Origin: JAIRVZ01 sp031553415
Lineage (GTDB): Bacteria; Bacteroidota; Bacteroidia; Bacteroidales; Azobacteroidaceae
NCBI GenBank assembly: GCA_031553415.1
Contig: JAVBLO010000069.1
Span: 1 to 64,000 of the forward strand
Reading direction: 5' to 3'
DNA length: 64,000 nt
Part shown: piece after piece, positions 6,625-16,227 of the stretch
Position numbering within the stretch: the stretch's first letter is position 1
Layout: each line of letters opens with the position of its first letter
Notes under the pieces: model-generated
What the model was told of the DNA's origin: nothing
The model's database searches: none
The model's input: only the letters and a program-made list of their open reading frames with translations
Program-made: the position numbers and the translations under genes

Positions 6625-9600
6625 ATGGAAAAAAAGTACAAAAAAAGATGCCGGGCATTCATATTGCTCTACTTATTGTTTTTGAGTTTTCAAATCCCAG
6701 CCATTGCCAGTCCTGTTTATGAGTCGAAAGACATTCATGAAAAACTACCTTCCGGTTGGGAATCAGATTATCCCAATTCAGAGTTTTCTTATTCTAACCA
6801 AGATATTTACTATCAAGAAACTTATGAGCCTTTTGGCATGAATAAAATTTTGAAAATTAATATGCTACGCGCACAATACGATCCTGACGATGCAGGTGGA
6901 GGGGCTGCAGTAGGAGTTGAAACTCCTGTTTCCGACGGACTGATTTTCATACTATTGCTGGCTATTAGTTATTTGATATACACCAAACGAAAACAAAAAA
7001 TGAAATTGAACATATTTTTGTTACTTGCTTTTATCTGCTCAGGAATGGCTGTACAAGCACAGCAATTACCTACTATTACTCCAAAAGATAATCCATCCCT
7101 TGTTGTAAAAATGGGAGATGCATTGGATTTTGCCATTGAAATATACAATCCGAGTGGAGGTACAATATATAATGATGCAACATTATCCGTAACCATTCCG
7201 TCCGGATGGAAATTTATAAGTGCTCCCGGTTATGCGATTCAGGCAAATGGAACGAACAAAATCAATGTGACGATTCCATTTTTGGATGTTAATTCAACGA
7301 TCAGTCCGGTAATACGACTACAGCCTGTTTGCGAATCATTTGCCGGAACCGGGAAAGTCAGCTATGAGCTTTTGAAAGGAGCTGTTTCGCTGACAACTGC
7401 ATCTACACTGGAAATCGGAAAATTTGTCGACCCGGTATTACTCTTCACTCATGCTCCTTCACAAGCCGTTGATTTGAATCAACCGGTACAACAAATCTGG
7501 ACTTTAGAACAAACTGCAGTCAACTCATACGTTACGAATCTGCAAGTAACGATTGCGACTCAGACGGATGCTGTTGTTCAGTCCAAGCTCGAAGTTTGGA
7601 CAGGAACAGCCTGGGAAGAACTTTCCATAACCGTTAATCAGACAGCTACATCTTACAACTATCGATTGGATAACTCAGTCATTTCCAAAGTAAGTGCTGA
7701 TGGAAAGTTGAAATATGGCGATCTGCTGAAAATACGGGAAACTGTAAAATATACGAATTGTGCCAAGTCCGGAGATATGAAATACGCTATTGTTTACGGA
7801 GATGCAACGACTTATTGTCCGTTACAAGCAAGCGCACAAGGAACAACCACTTTATCCGTCTTTTCTCCGGCTTATTCTCCGGATATTATCAACTTCAAAA
7901 CGGCAGTTGCGCCGGTAAGTAAGACGGAAGATGGAACCTTTTATTATAAAATTTCAAATTTGAGTAAGGATCCGAATTCTAAATTAAAAGATATTCAGCT
8001 GGCTCTTTACAATAATGATTATTCCCAATACGATTACAAAGAAGTCTATTTCACGGATGTGAATGGTGTCAGAATTTCTGGAGCTCCGGCTATCACGATG
8101 ACTAATAACACTGCGATCGGTGTTTCGCCAATTAGAATTAATGCAAATGCCAAAATGTGGTTAATCAATTTTAATAATATGACACAAAGCGGAGTTGCAA
8201 CGATTCCAGATTGTAGTTTAGCTGATTTGGACGGTGATGGAAAATACAACGATTTACCACCCATTGGTAGCGATAATAGTGAAAAGGCCTTTTATATCGC
8301 CGTAAAATGGAATGTCAATTTTGACACAAAGAATAAAACAGAGGATGATTGTTTTGCGACTACAAATGCAAATGCACTCACTGGTAGCACGCGGTTTGCT
8401 TATCTCTATTATAAAAATGCCTGTGCCGGTCAGGAACGCTATATACGGGCCTATTCGAATACTAATTCGCTGACTGATGTAACTACTAATTCATACATGG
8501 GTTGTGTAGGCGCCTCGACGCCTTCGTTACAAGCCATTATTGATCCGGTAAATGTAAAAAGCGGTGATCTCACCACGCTTACCATTACAACTTCTGTTTC
8601 AGAGTCCGCTGTTGGTTGGGCCTCCAATAATACGGGATATATTTATACTGCTCAAATTACAATCCCTGACGGATTTATATTCGATAAAACGAAACATGTG
8701 GTAAAGTATGAAGGAAATAGCATTAGTTCTGATAACATAACCGTATCTCCTGATGGAAAAACACTCGTGTTTACAGTACCAAGAGCTCCCAGAACGTTGG
8801 GAAACAGATATGTTATTACAATGGATGCAACAACGGAAGTTGCTACTGTGAAAGAAGTATCCCTCAGCCAAACCTTTCAGATTCCCGGAAATGATATTAT
8901 TCACTATGGTTGTACAAAGCTCCCGGTATTTTTTCAGCAGATTTTGCCACATCAGAATATGACCATGGGTTCATTTGAAATGGAACGGACTACATTTGGA
9001 TTTAAAAGCTCCACCAACTTCACCAAAGCAGACAGAACGATTCCCGGTATTCGCTTAGACAGGGCAGGTCCCTATGACAATGTTTCTATGAAAGGAACTG
9101 TCTCTTTTGAGCCGGGTTTTACCCTGAATGGAGACCACCTGTGGGTTGTTGTCAACTATAGCGGAAAACAAGGCGCGGATAATTTCTATTTCCAGAAGCA
9201 AAAGGCGGTCATCACCTATACCGAATCGGCTACAGGCATTACAACTACCAAGGAAGTCGATGCTGCAAGCATAATTTCAGGATATACCGAAATTTCCGGT
9301 GCGTATATGCATCAATTAAAGCTTGATTTGAGTAAGTATATCGGAGTTGGCAATTTCATACCCAATTTAAGTGGTGGGGATAAAATCGAAGTAGAATTTA
9401 AGACGCAGACAACAGAAAATCCACTACCTAAAATGCTATCTTTGGTTCCTGACTTAGGGATGCAAATCTACCTGGATAATGCCGATTATAATGCCAATAA
9501 GAATAAATTAGCAAAAAACTTTTTCCTGGTTGATTATAAAATAACGGATTTGCGTACCAACACGAGTAACCAGACACCAGTGTTGACGGATCGTACGAAA

Positions 9601-12600
9601 GATGCAATCACGGTTGTCGGGTTTTATCAAAATACCGGTTTGGGCTCTGAAGTACTTTTCCCCAACGAATATCGTCCGAATGATCAGCTCATACAGTATG
9701 ATTTGACTTATGCATCATTAATCTACCCCAGCCAGGTCAAATTCAGAGATGGTGATGCTTTAACTTCCAGTCAATACAGCTATAGCTATACAGACTGTTT
9801 TACATCTATGAAATTCTATAACTTTACTCAAAAACAATCTTATTCGGCTGTTTTGTCCGGTGCTTATTTCCCAATGAGTATCTCTATGGATATGATTGTA
9901 TTCAAGGATAATATCACCAATGCATCGGCACATGTACTATTATATCCGACTTCCGAAAGTCCAAAAGACACAACGGTACTGATCGGTTCCACTGCTAAAT
10001 TTGACATTGCGCTTACGGATTATAGTTATGCAATAAGTTCCGTACAACCCAATATCTCTCCGGTAGGAGCTACGGCTTCTTGGGACATCCTGATTGCAAA
10101 TAAGAGTAGCTGGGCCAATGCAATTGTTGCCGGAGCAAGCACTCCCGACCCGATTCTTCCTAATACATGGCTATCGGTCGAATTTTCTTCCGGGAAGTTA
10201 ACCAATCTGGCATTGTTCGATGAAACCGGCACGACCAAAGTAGGAGACCTGACTAAATATGCCGAAGGAAAATACTGGATCTTGTTGGGAGACATCTCTG
10301 TTCCTGTCAATAAAAAATACATACTCAAGTCAGGTTATACCGAATGCGATCCGAATTCAGTTGTAAATGCCACAGTTAAAATGGGTATAAGCCGACTCCA
10401 GGCGGTGAAAAATCCTTGGGAAGGTTTTGATTTTGGTTTGAAAGGGACATCCACGATTTGCAGATCTGTCAGCCAGTCATTGAGCCTGACTCCTAAATCT
10501 ACCGAATTTACGCCTACAGTAACTGATCCTGCCGCTTTACCTAATGGCAAATACGATTTTTGTGAATTCCATACTTTTACAGCGAATTTCAACAATAGTC
10601 TGGAAGGCCAGGTAAATAACCTGAGCCTCAAAGTCAAACTACCTATAGGTATGATTTGGGATGGCAATGCACCTTTGGTTAAAAAGGGCAATCGGACTTA
10701 TGTAGCTATTACCGGTACAGCAAGCATTGATGCGGATAACAATCTGATTATTCCGGTTGATGGATTCCTGGATAGTTATGTAGAAGGTGACGTAAATCCG
10801 GACGCTCATATTTATGTCCGGTTCAATCTTAAACCGGAATGCGGATTTACTTCCGGGCGGCCTGTATACATGGAATTCTCCGGGACAAATGGTTGCGGAA
10901 TCCAGTTTACAAGATCTTCGAATTCTTCATCCATTCATATTGATGGATTAAGAACCGATTTACCGGACATCACCTTAACTGATGTAACAATCAATGGAAC
11001 AGACGCAACTTCCAGCCCTCTGGTATTACCTTATCAATCGGCTACAGATATTGCAGCTATTGATATTGTTGCCCATTTTAATTATGCTTCTAATCCAGTT
11101 GATGGTGTTTATGTCTATGTGGATATACCTGAAAATCTGACTTATGATGGTTCTGGGACCTTAACACCTGCAGGAGGAAGTCCGGTTGCGTTCTCTTACT
11201 ACAAGGATCCGGGAACCAATACTGATGTTAAAACCCGGTTGATTGCTCCTATTAATAAACCGGCACTACCACAATCAGGAGGCCTGGACTATACGATTAA
11301 TATTCGATTGACGCCTAATAGTCCGGAGAAGTGGGATTGCTCAGTCAAGGATATCTATGTTTCGTGTGTCGTTGTCTCCAGTCTGGAATGTAATGGAGTT
11401 CAGTGCCCTGTTCCTGCCGAAATAAGCGGCAAGAAAAGTCGGATTCAAATGCAAAAAGAATCCCTTGTCTCATTATCAAATGTGTCTATCACCGGGCAAC
11501 CGGCTTCAGCTACCACCGAAACAATAACTCTGGAAGGTACGGTTACCCGTCCTTCCGGGTCCACATTGAACGATGTTTTTGTGTCCCTGTATGTAGACCA
11601 AACAGGTAATGGATTTACTTCCGACGATACAAAAGCGACGGGAACCAGTAGCGCGAGAGTAACATTCCCCGCGGGCGAAGATACGTATTCATTTACCAAA
11701 ACGTTTACAGTTAATGCGGATGAAGTTTGTAAACTAATGGCGGTAATCGTTCATGCAGACAACCCATACCTTTGTTCGGATTTAGTTTCCAATACAGGAA
11801 ACATTGGTTTTCAATTAAATCCTTTAACCGTATGCCAAGGCGTTCCTATATCAGCCGGATCTATAAGCATGGCGGGCTATTCTTATTTATGGACAAATCC
11901 GGATCACGGAAACTTATCATCTAACTCTATATCCAATCCAACTTATTGTTGTACTTCAAACCCGCCTGTTGGACAGAAAGTTACATTAACCTTAACTGTC
12001 ATTAGATCAGGTGGATGCCCGGTTACAGCCAGCCAGGATATAACGATAACTCCGCTCAAAAGCACCTGGACAGGCGCTGGAACCATAAATGATTGGCATG
12101 ACTATCGTAACTGGGACAATGGAGTTCCGGGACTTTGTACGGATGTTATTATTGCCGAAAATGCTGCCGGAGGAAATTATCCGGTCTTATCCAATGAAGT
12201 TGCCAACGAATGTAACACTATATATTTTAAACATGGCGGAGAAGTTGCCCGAACGAATAACCTGACCTATACAAATGGAGCTAAAGTAGATCTGACTCTA
12301 TCCGGAAGTAGATGGTATATGACAGCATCTCCTTTGCAAGAGATATATCGTGGCGATTTTTGGGCTGCTCCTTTTGGAACTTCAAGTGGAGTAAATTACA
12401 CCCGTGTTAACCCTAAAGTATTTATGCGTCATTATCAAAGCGATTTTACCGTAGCAGGAATATCATCCAATGTTGCTAAATGGTCGGATGCTTATAATAA
12501 TCTTGATATTGTGTTGCCCGGCGGAAAGGGTTATGCAACATGGGTTTCAATAGCTCCTGCCACTAAGCAAACATTCACTTTCCCGCGACCGGAAACAGAA

Positions 12601-13731
12601 TATGAATATTTTACAATTGTCAATGAAGGAACTTCGTCTTCCTTGGCTACTGATGAGCCAAACGGAAGAAAGGTAGTCGTTAGTAAATCGACTCTGAAAA
12701 TCGATCATAACGAATATTTCGGTAAGTTGGTTTATAACAATGATTTTAGTGGAACATTATCTTTATCTGCGAATGACGGATATGAGACCATTTTGATTGG
12801 TAATCCTTTCATGTCCCATTTGGATTTTAACAAGTTCATTTCGAATGTTGCAAATGCAAACTCATTTGAAAATGGTTATTACATTTGGAATGGAGCCGGA
12901 ACATTTGATGCCATTGCGGGCTCTTATGCAACTGCTTCAAACGGAATTGCTCCCATGCAGTCTTTTGTGCTGAAAAAGAAAAACGGAATCACGACTAACA
13001 TGCTCAGTGTGGCTATTACACCGGAAATGTCTGTTGTCAATCTTGGAACCACTTTAAGAAGTGCATCCGGCGATAATTTTATTAATGTGGAAGTGCAGCG
13101 CGACGGAGAACGTCAAAGTTCTGTGGTAATAGCTTATAAACAAGGAGTAAGCAATGCTTACAATAGTAGTAAAGATATGCAAACGCTGTTCTCCGAAACA
13201 GTTAAATCGCCTGCAGTACTTTATTCCGTAACAGGCAATAACGCAACTTCCATTCGTACGATCGGTGATTTGACAGAACCTATCGCATTGGCTATTCGTA
13301 CTACGGATGCAGGCGATTTAACGTTAGCGTTAAACGAAACAAGTTCTCTGCCTTATTCTGTCTACCTCGAAGATCGTACTTTGGGGAAAATGATTGATTT
13401 AAGTAAAATGGCTTATACCTTCAATAATTCGTTGGGTAATATTGAAAACCGCTTTTATTTGCGGATTTCAAATCAAATGTCTGGTTTTGAAGACCTGACT
13501 ATAAGTGGTTTGAATATCTATGCTGATAATGGTAAAATTCATGCTTCCAGCAGTCTGAATGATCCGATTCGAAGTGTTGAAATTGTAGGATTACAAGGGC
13601 AATATTTATTCAAACAAACAGGATTAAATACATCCAATGTTTCTTGTAAACTTTCTTTCGGACAGGAAATCGTCATTGTCAGAGTAAAGACTAATAAGAT
13701 TCAAAAGACGGAGAAAGTGTTGGTGAAATAG
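6625..13731 (+). CDS. Giant secreted surface protein with type IX secretion C-terminus
   Basis: A 2,368-residue protein with two candidate N-termini. The first 125 residues have their own hydrophobic signal (FILLYLLFLSFQIPAIA), a glycine-rich stretch and a membrane segment ending YTKRKQK. Met126 (ATG at 7000) then begins a second clean signal peptide (MKLNIFLLLAFICSGMAVQA). Next come many Ig-like or DUF11-like beta-sandwich repeats with Thr/Ser/Asn-rich strands, a PKD-like segment near residue 1770, and a segment starting WTGAGTINDWHDYRNW at about 1814, typical of Bacteroidota adhesin-like proteins. The C-terminus (IVIVRVKTNK, then KTEKVLVK) resembles a T9SS type A sorting domain. It is probably exported to the cell surface. 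Binding target unknown. True start could be 6625 or 7000. Confidence 0.8.
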   Translation: MEKKYKKRCRAFILLYLLFLSFQIPAIASPVYESKDIHEKLPSGWESDYPNSEFSYSNQDIYYQETYEPFGMNKILKINMLRAQYDPDDAGGGAAVGVETPVSDGLIFILLLAISYLIYTKRKQKMKLNIFLLLAFICSGMAVQAQQLPTITPKDNPSLVVKMGDALDFAIEIYNPSGGTIYNDATLSVTIPSGWKFISAPGYAIQANGTNKINVTIPFLDVNSTISPVIRLQPVCESFAGTGKVSYELLKGAVSLTTASTLEIGKFVDPVLLFTHAPSQAVDLNQPVQQIWTLEQTAVNSYVTNLQVTIATQTDAVVQSKLEVWTGTAWEELSITVNQTATSYNYRLDNSVISKVSADGKLKYGDLLKIRETVKYTNCAKSGDMKYAIVYGDATTYCPLQASAQGTTTLSVFSPAYSPDIINFKTAVAPVSKTEDGTFYYKISNLSKDPNSKLKDIQLALYNNDYSQYDYKEVYFTDVNGVRISGAPAITMTNNTAIGVSPIRINANAKMWLINFNNMTQSGVATIPDCSLADLDGDGKYNDLPPIGSDNSEKAFYIAVKWNVNFDTKNKTEDDCFATTNANALTGSTRFAYLYYKNACAGQERYIRAYSNTNSLTDVTTNSYMGCVGASTPSLQAIIDPVNVKSGDLTTLTITTSVSESAVGWASNNTGYIYTAQITIPDGFIFDKTKHVVKYEGNSISSDNITVSPDGKTLVFTVPRAPRTLGNRYVITMDATTEVATVKEVSLSQTFQIPGNDIIHYGCTKLPVFFQQILPHQNMTMGSFEMERTTFGFKSSTNFTKADRTIPGIRLDRAGPYDNVSMKGTVSFEPGFTLNGDHLWVVVNYSGKQGADNFYFQKQKAVITYTESATGITTTKEVDAASIISGYTEISGAYMHQLKLDLSKYIGVGNFIPNLSGGDKIEVEFKTQTTENPLPKMLSLVPDLGMQIYLDNADYNANKNKLAKNFFLVDYKITDLRTNTSNQTPVLTDRTKDAITVVGFYQNTGLGSEVLFPNEYRPNDQLIQYDLTYASLIYPSQVKFRDGDALTSSQYSYSYTDCFTSMKFYNFTQKQSYSAVLSGAYFPMSISMDMIVFKDNITNASAHVLLYPTSESPKDTTVLIGSTAKFDIALTDYSYAISSVQPNISPVGATASWDILIANKSSWANAIVAGASTPDPILPNTWLSVEFSSGKLTNLALFDETGTTKVGDLTKYAEGKYWILLGDISVPVNKKYILKSGYTECDPNSVVNATVKMGISRLQAVKNPWEGFDFGLKGTSTICRSVSQSLSLTPKSTEFTPTVTDPAALPNGKYDFCEFHTFTANFNNSLEGQVNNLSLKVKLPIGMIWDGNAPLVKKGNRTYVAITGTASIDADNNLIIPVDGFLDSYVEGDVNPDAHIYVRFNLKPECGFTSGRPVYMEFSGTNGCGIQFTRSSNSSSIHIDGLRTDLPDITLTDVTINGTDATSSPLVLPYQSATDIAAIDIVAHFNYASNPVDGVYVYVDIPENLTYDGSGTLTPAGGSPVAFSYYKDPGTNTDVKTRLIAPINKPALPQSGGLDYTINIRLTPNSPEKWDCSVKDIYVSCVVVSSLECNGVQCPVPAEISGKKSRIQMQKESLVSLSNVSITGQPASATTETITLEGTVTRPSGSTLNDVFVSLYVDQTGNGFTSDDTKATGTSSARVTFPAGEDTYSFTKTFTVNADEVCKLMAVIVHADNPYLCSDLVSNTGNIGFQLNPLTVCQGVPISAGSISMAGYSYLWTNPDHGNLSSNSISNPTYCCTSNPPVGQKVTLTLTVIRSGGCPVTASQDITITPLKSTWTGAGTINDWHDYRNWDNGVPGLCTDVIIAENAAGGNYPVLSNEVANECNTIYFKHGGEVARTNNLTYTNGAKVDLTLSGSRWYMTASPLQEIYRGDFWAAPFGTSSGVNYTRVNPKVFMRHYQSDFTVAGISSNVAKWSDAYNNLDIVLPGGKGYATWVSIAPATKQTFTFPRPETEYEYFTIVNEGTSSSLATDEPNGRKVVVSKSTLKIDHNEYFGKLVYNNDFSGTLSLSANDGYETILIGNPFMSHLDFNKFISNVANANSFENGYYIWNGAGTFDAIAGSYATASNGIAPMQSFVLKKKNGITTNMLSVAITPEMSVVNLGTTLRSASGDNFINVEVQRDGERQSSVVIAYKQGVSNAYNSSKDMQTLFSETVKSPAVLYSVTGNNATSIRTIGDLTEPIALAIRTTDAGDLTLALNETSSLPYSVYLEDRTLGKMIDLSKMAYTFNNSLGNIENRFYLRISNQMSGFEDLTISGLNIYADNGKIHASSSLNDPIRSVEIVGLQGQYLFKQTGLNTSNVSCKLSFGQEIVIVRVKTNKIQKTEKVLVK

Positions 13732-13763
13732 AAACACTAAAAAACGAAATCTTTTCTAATTTT

Positions 13764-13807
13764 ACTTTAACAGATTCAAATCGTTCCCGAGATGAATCTG
13801 TTAAAGT
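13764..13807. terminator. Hairpin terminator after the giant gene
   Basis: A perfect 15-bp inverted repeat (13764-13778 with 13793-13807; arm ACTTTAACAGATTCA) with a 14-base loop, 33 bases after the stop at 13731. A-rich sequence precedes it and AT-rich sequence follows, but there is no long T run, so efficiency is uncertain. Confidence 0.6.
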
Positions 13808-13902
13808 AGAATTAATTATTTACCCAAATTTAGCCAATTGTTTGTTTTTAATAATACTCATAACATGTTTTTTATTATGAAGAAAGTATAGATATTTGCA
13901 AT

Positions 13903-13917
13903 TGATAAAAATTATCA
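13903..13917. promoter_or_regulatory. Fur/PerR-box-like inverted repeat
   Basis: TGATAA-AAA-TTATCA is a perfect six-base inverted repeat 26 bases before the ATG of the Fur-family gene. It resembles the AT-rich palindromes bound by Fur and PerR proteins, suggesting autoregulation and control of the downstream catalase. Confidence 0.45.
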
Positions 13918-13942
13918 TTTTATTTGTATTATAATTAATCAG

Positions 13943-14341
13943 ATGATGAATACAGCAGAGAAGATTCGATTAAAGGGAATAAAGGCAACTCCCCAACGGC
14001 AACTTGTTTATGAAGTGTTGGAAGTATCATGCCATGCACCAATAGATGAAATCACAAAAAAAGTACATACAAAAAATCCATGTATTACGGTAGCCTCCAT
14101 TTACAGGATTCTTGATTCATTTTGTGAAGTAGGTTTGGTATCACTCCTCAATCATCCGGGTGGAAAATCGTATTATGATATAACTCCTACAATGCATCAT
14201 CATATTTATACGGATGATAATAAGGTATTGGACTATGTGGATGAAGAACTGACGGAATTAATTAAAAACCGGTTAAGAGAAGGGCAATTCAAAGACTTGA
14301 ATATAGAACAAATATTGGTACAGATATTTGCTAAAAAATAA
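13943..14341 (+). CDS. Fur-family transcriptional regulator, probably PerR-like
   Basis: A 132-residue protein with the Fur winged helix in the first about 80 residues (IKATPQRQLVYEVL, then ITVASIYRILDSFCEVGLV) and a dimerisation/metal domain after it (YYDITPTMHHHIYTDDN). Met1 and Met2 are both possible starts. The metal-site histidines are present, but neither CxxC motif of the usual structural zinc site is found, so this would be a zinc-Cys-less variant. It is 19 bases upstream of a catalase gene on the same strand, which points to peroxide sensing (PerR role) rather than iron uptake control. A Fur-box-like palindrome lies just upstream. Confidence 0.85.
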   Translation: MMNTAEKIRLKGIKATPQRQLVYEVLEVSCHAPIDEITKKVHTKNPCITVASIYRILDSFCEVGLVSLLNHPGGKSYYDITPTMHHHIYTDDNKVLDYVDEELTELIKNRLREGQFKDLNIEQILVQIFAKK

Positions 14342-14360
14342 CTTTAAAATAGATTATATC

Positions 14361-15827
14361 ATGGAAAAGAAAAAAATGACTACAGAATCTGGCCGTCTTA
14401 TAGCAGATAACCAGAATGTCCAAACAGCAGGACAACGAGGTCCCATGTTGATTCAAGACCCTTGGTTCCTGGAAAAACTCGCACATTTCGACCGTGAAGT
14501 AATTCCCGAACGGCGTATGCACGCCAAAGGCTCCGGAGCTTACGGAACTTTCACCGTAACGCACGATATTACGAAGTATACCCGTGCTTCGATTTTTGCT
14601 CAAGTCGGCAAAAAAACCGACTGTTTTTTGCGTTTCTCGACCGTTGCTGGTGAGCGTGGAGCAGCCGATGCCGAACGCGATATCCGTGGTTTTGCCATGA
14701 AATTCTATACTGATGAAGGTAACTGGGATTTGGTTGGTAACAATACACCGGTATTCTTTTTGAGGGACCCGTTGAAATTTCCCGATTTGAACCATGCCGT
14801 AAAACGTGATCCACGCACCAATCTCCGCAGCTCCAACAATAATTGGGATTTCTGGACGCTCTTACCAGAAGCATTGCATCAGGTAACCATTACCATGAGT
14901 GACCGCGGCATTCCTTATTCATACCGCCATATGCATGGATTTGGCAGCCATACTTACAGTTTCATCAGTGCCGGGAATGTTCGTACATGGGTGAAGTTTC
15001 ACCTGAAGACAATGCAAGGCATTAAAAACCTGACCGACCAGGAAGCCGAAGCAATTGTTGCAAAAGACCGTGAATCTCATCAACGTGACCTTTACAATGC
15101 CATTGAAAACAAGGACTTCCCGCGCTGGGAATTCAAAATACAGGTGATGACCGAAAAAGAAGCGGATGAATACCGCATCAATCCTTTCGATTTGACTAAA
15201 GTATGGTCACAAAAAGAATTTCCGTTGATTGACGTAGGAATTTTGGAATTGAATAGAAACCCCGAAAATTATTATGCAGAAGTGGAACAATCGGCTTTCA
15301 ATCCGATGAATACGGTCGAAGGGATTGGATTTTCTCCCGACAAGATGTTGCAAGGCCGTTTGTTTTCTTATGGCGATGCTCAACGATATAGGTTAGGCGT
15401 AAATCACAATATGATTCCGGTTAATCAGCCACGTTGCCCGTTCCATGCATTTCATCGTGACGGAATGATGAGGGTAGATGGAAATCATGGCTCTACATTA
15501 GGTTATGAACCCAACAGCTATGGCGAATGGCAGGATTCTCCTGAAAAGAAAGAACCACCACTAAAAATTCATGGTGATGCTTACAACTATAATGAACGTG
15601 AGTATGACGACGATTACTACAGCCAACCGGGAGATTTATTCCGTCTGATGTCGCCGGCGCAGCAACAGGTATTATTCGAAAACACAGGGCGGGCAATGGG
15701 TGATGCAGAACTTTTTATCAAGCAACGACATACCCGTAACTGTTATAAGGCCGATCCTGCTTATGGAACCGGAGTAGCTAAAGCACTTGGAATCAGTCTT
15801 GATGAGGCGTTAAAATCAACACGTTGA
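14361..15827 (+). CDS. katA: Haem catalase (monofunctional, small-subunit)
   Basis: A 488-residue cytosolic enzyme that dismutates hydrogen peroxide. The frame opens at 14328, but the ATG at 14361 gives the usual clade N-terminus and avoids overlap with the regulator. Catalytic His54 lies in RRMHAKGSGAYG, the essential Asn at about 127 in LVGNNTPVFFLRD, and the haem-ligand Tyr337 in RLFSYGDAQRYRLG. RCPFHAFHRDGMM and YEPNSYGEW follow as expected. The length matches small-subunit clade 3 catalases. It is placed directly behind the PerR-like gene, so peroxide induction through that repressor is the likely control. Confidence 0.95.
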   Translation: MEKKKMTTESGRLIADNQNVQTAGQRGPMLIQDPWFLEKLAHFDREVIPERRMHAKGSGAYGTFTVTHDITKYTRASIFAQVGKKTDCFLRFSTVAGERGAADAERDIRGFAMKFYTDEGNWDLVGNNTPVFFLRDPLKFPDLNHAVKRDPRTNLRSSNNNWDFWTLLPEALHQVTITMSDRGIPYSYRHMHGFGSHTYSFISAGNVRTWVKFHLKTMQGIKNLTDQEAEAIVAKDRESHQRDLYNAIENKDFPRWEFKIQVMTEKEADEYRINPFDLTKVWSQKEFPLIDVGILELNRNPENYYAEVEQSAFNPMNTVEGIGFSPDKMLQGRLFSYGDAQRYRLGVNHNMIPVNQPRCPFHAFHRDGMMRVDGNHGSTLGYEPNSYGEWQDSPEKKEPPLKIHGDAYNYNEREYDDDYYSQPGDLFRLMSPAQQQVLFENTGRAMGDAELFIKQRHTRNCYKADPAYGTGVAKALGISLDEALKSTR

Positions 15828-15861
15828 AGACAAAATAATTATAATAAATAATTTCTAAAGA

Positions 15862-16194
15862 TTGCCTTCGGAAACAGATAATGTACCGGAGGCATTCATT
15901 TCTGATATAGACCTTGCCATTATGGAAAATGGACAATATGATGAAGATTGGAAATTTATTCACATGCTTCCTGGAGATTTGGTAAAAGCAATAAATGACT
16001 TGAAACCTAAAAGAATATTTACAATCCATAACTCGAAATACGCTTTGGCAAAGCATTCCAGGCATGAACCCTTAGATAATATATCTAAAGGGGCCGAACG
16101 GGATTCACTAAACCTGATAACCCCGTTGATTGGAGAACCTGTTTATCTGAATGATACGACACCGGTTTTTGAAAAATGGTGGTTGTCAAACTAG
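15862..16194 (+). pseudogene. C-terminal remnant of an MBL-fold metallo-hydrolase
   Basis: About 110 codons with no ATG start, opening just after an in-frame stop. The sequence IDLAIMENGQYDEDWKFIHM, then KRIFTIHNSKYALAKH and ITPLIGEPVYLND, matches the last third of UlaG/NAPE-PLD-like metallo-beta-lactamase-fold hydrolases, which are normally about 350 residues. The N-terminal HxHxDH metal site is missing entirely. It lies between catalase and the AlkD-like gene. The piece is best read as a deletion relic. Confidence 0.75.
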
Positions 16195-16227
16195 TAAAAA
16201 TGAAAATAACCAACATATTAAATTGAA

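Noticed and set aside
14331..14874. Two long minus-strand frames opposite catalase
   Set aside because: They are complementary-strand shadows of a strongly conserved enzyme and have no family features.
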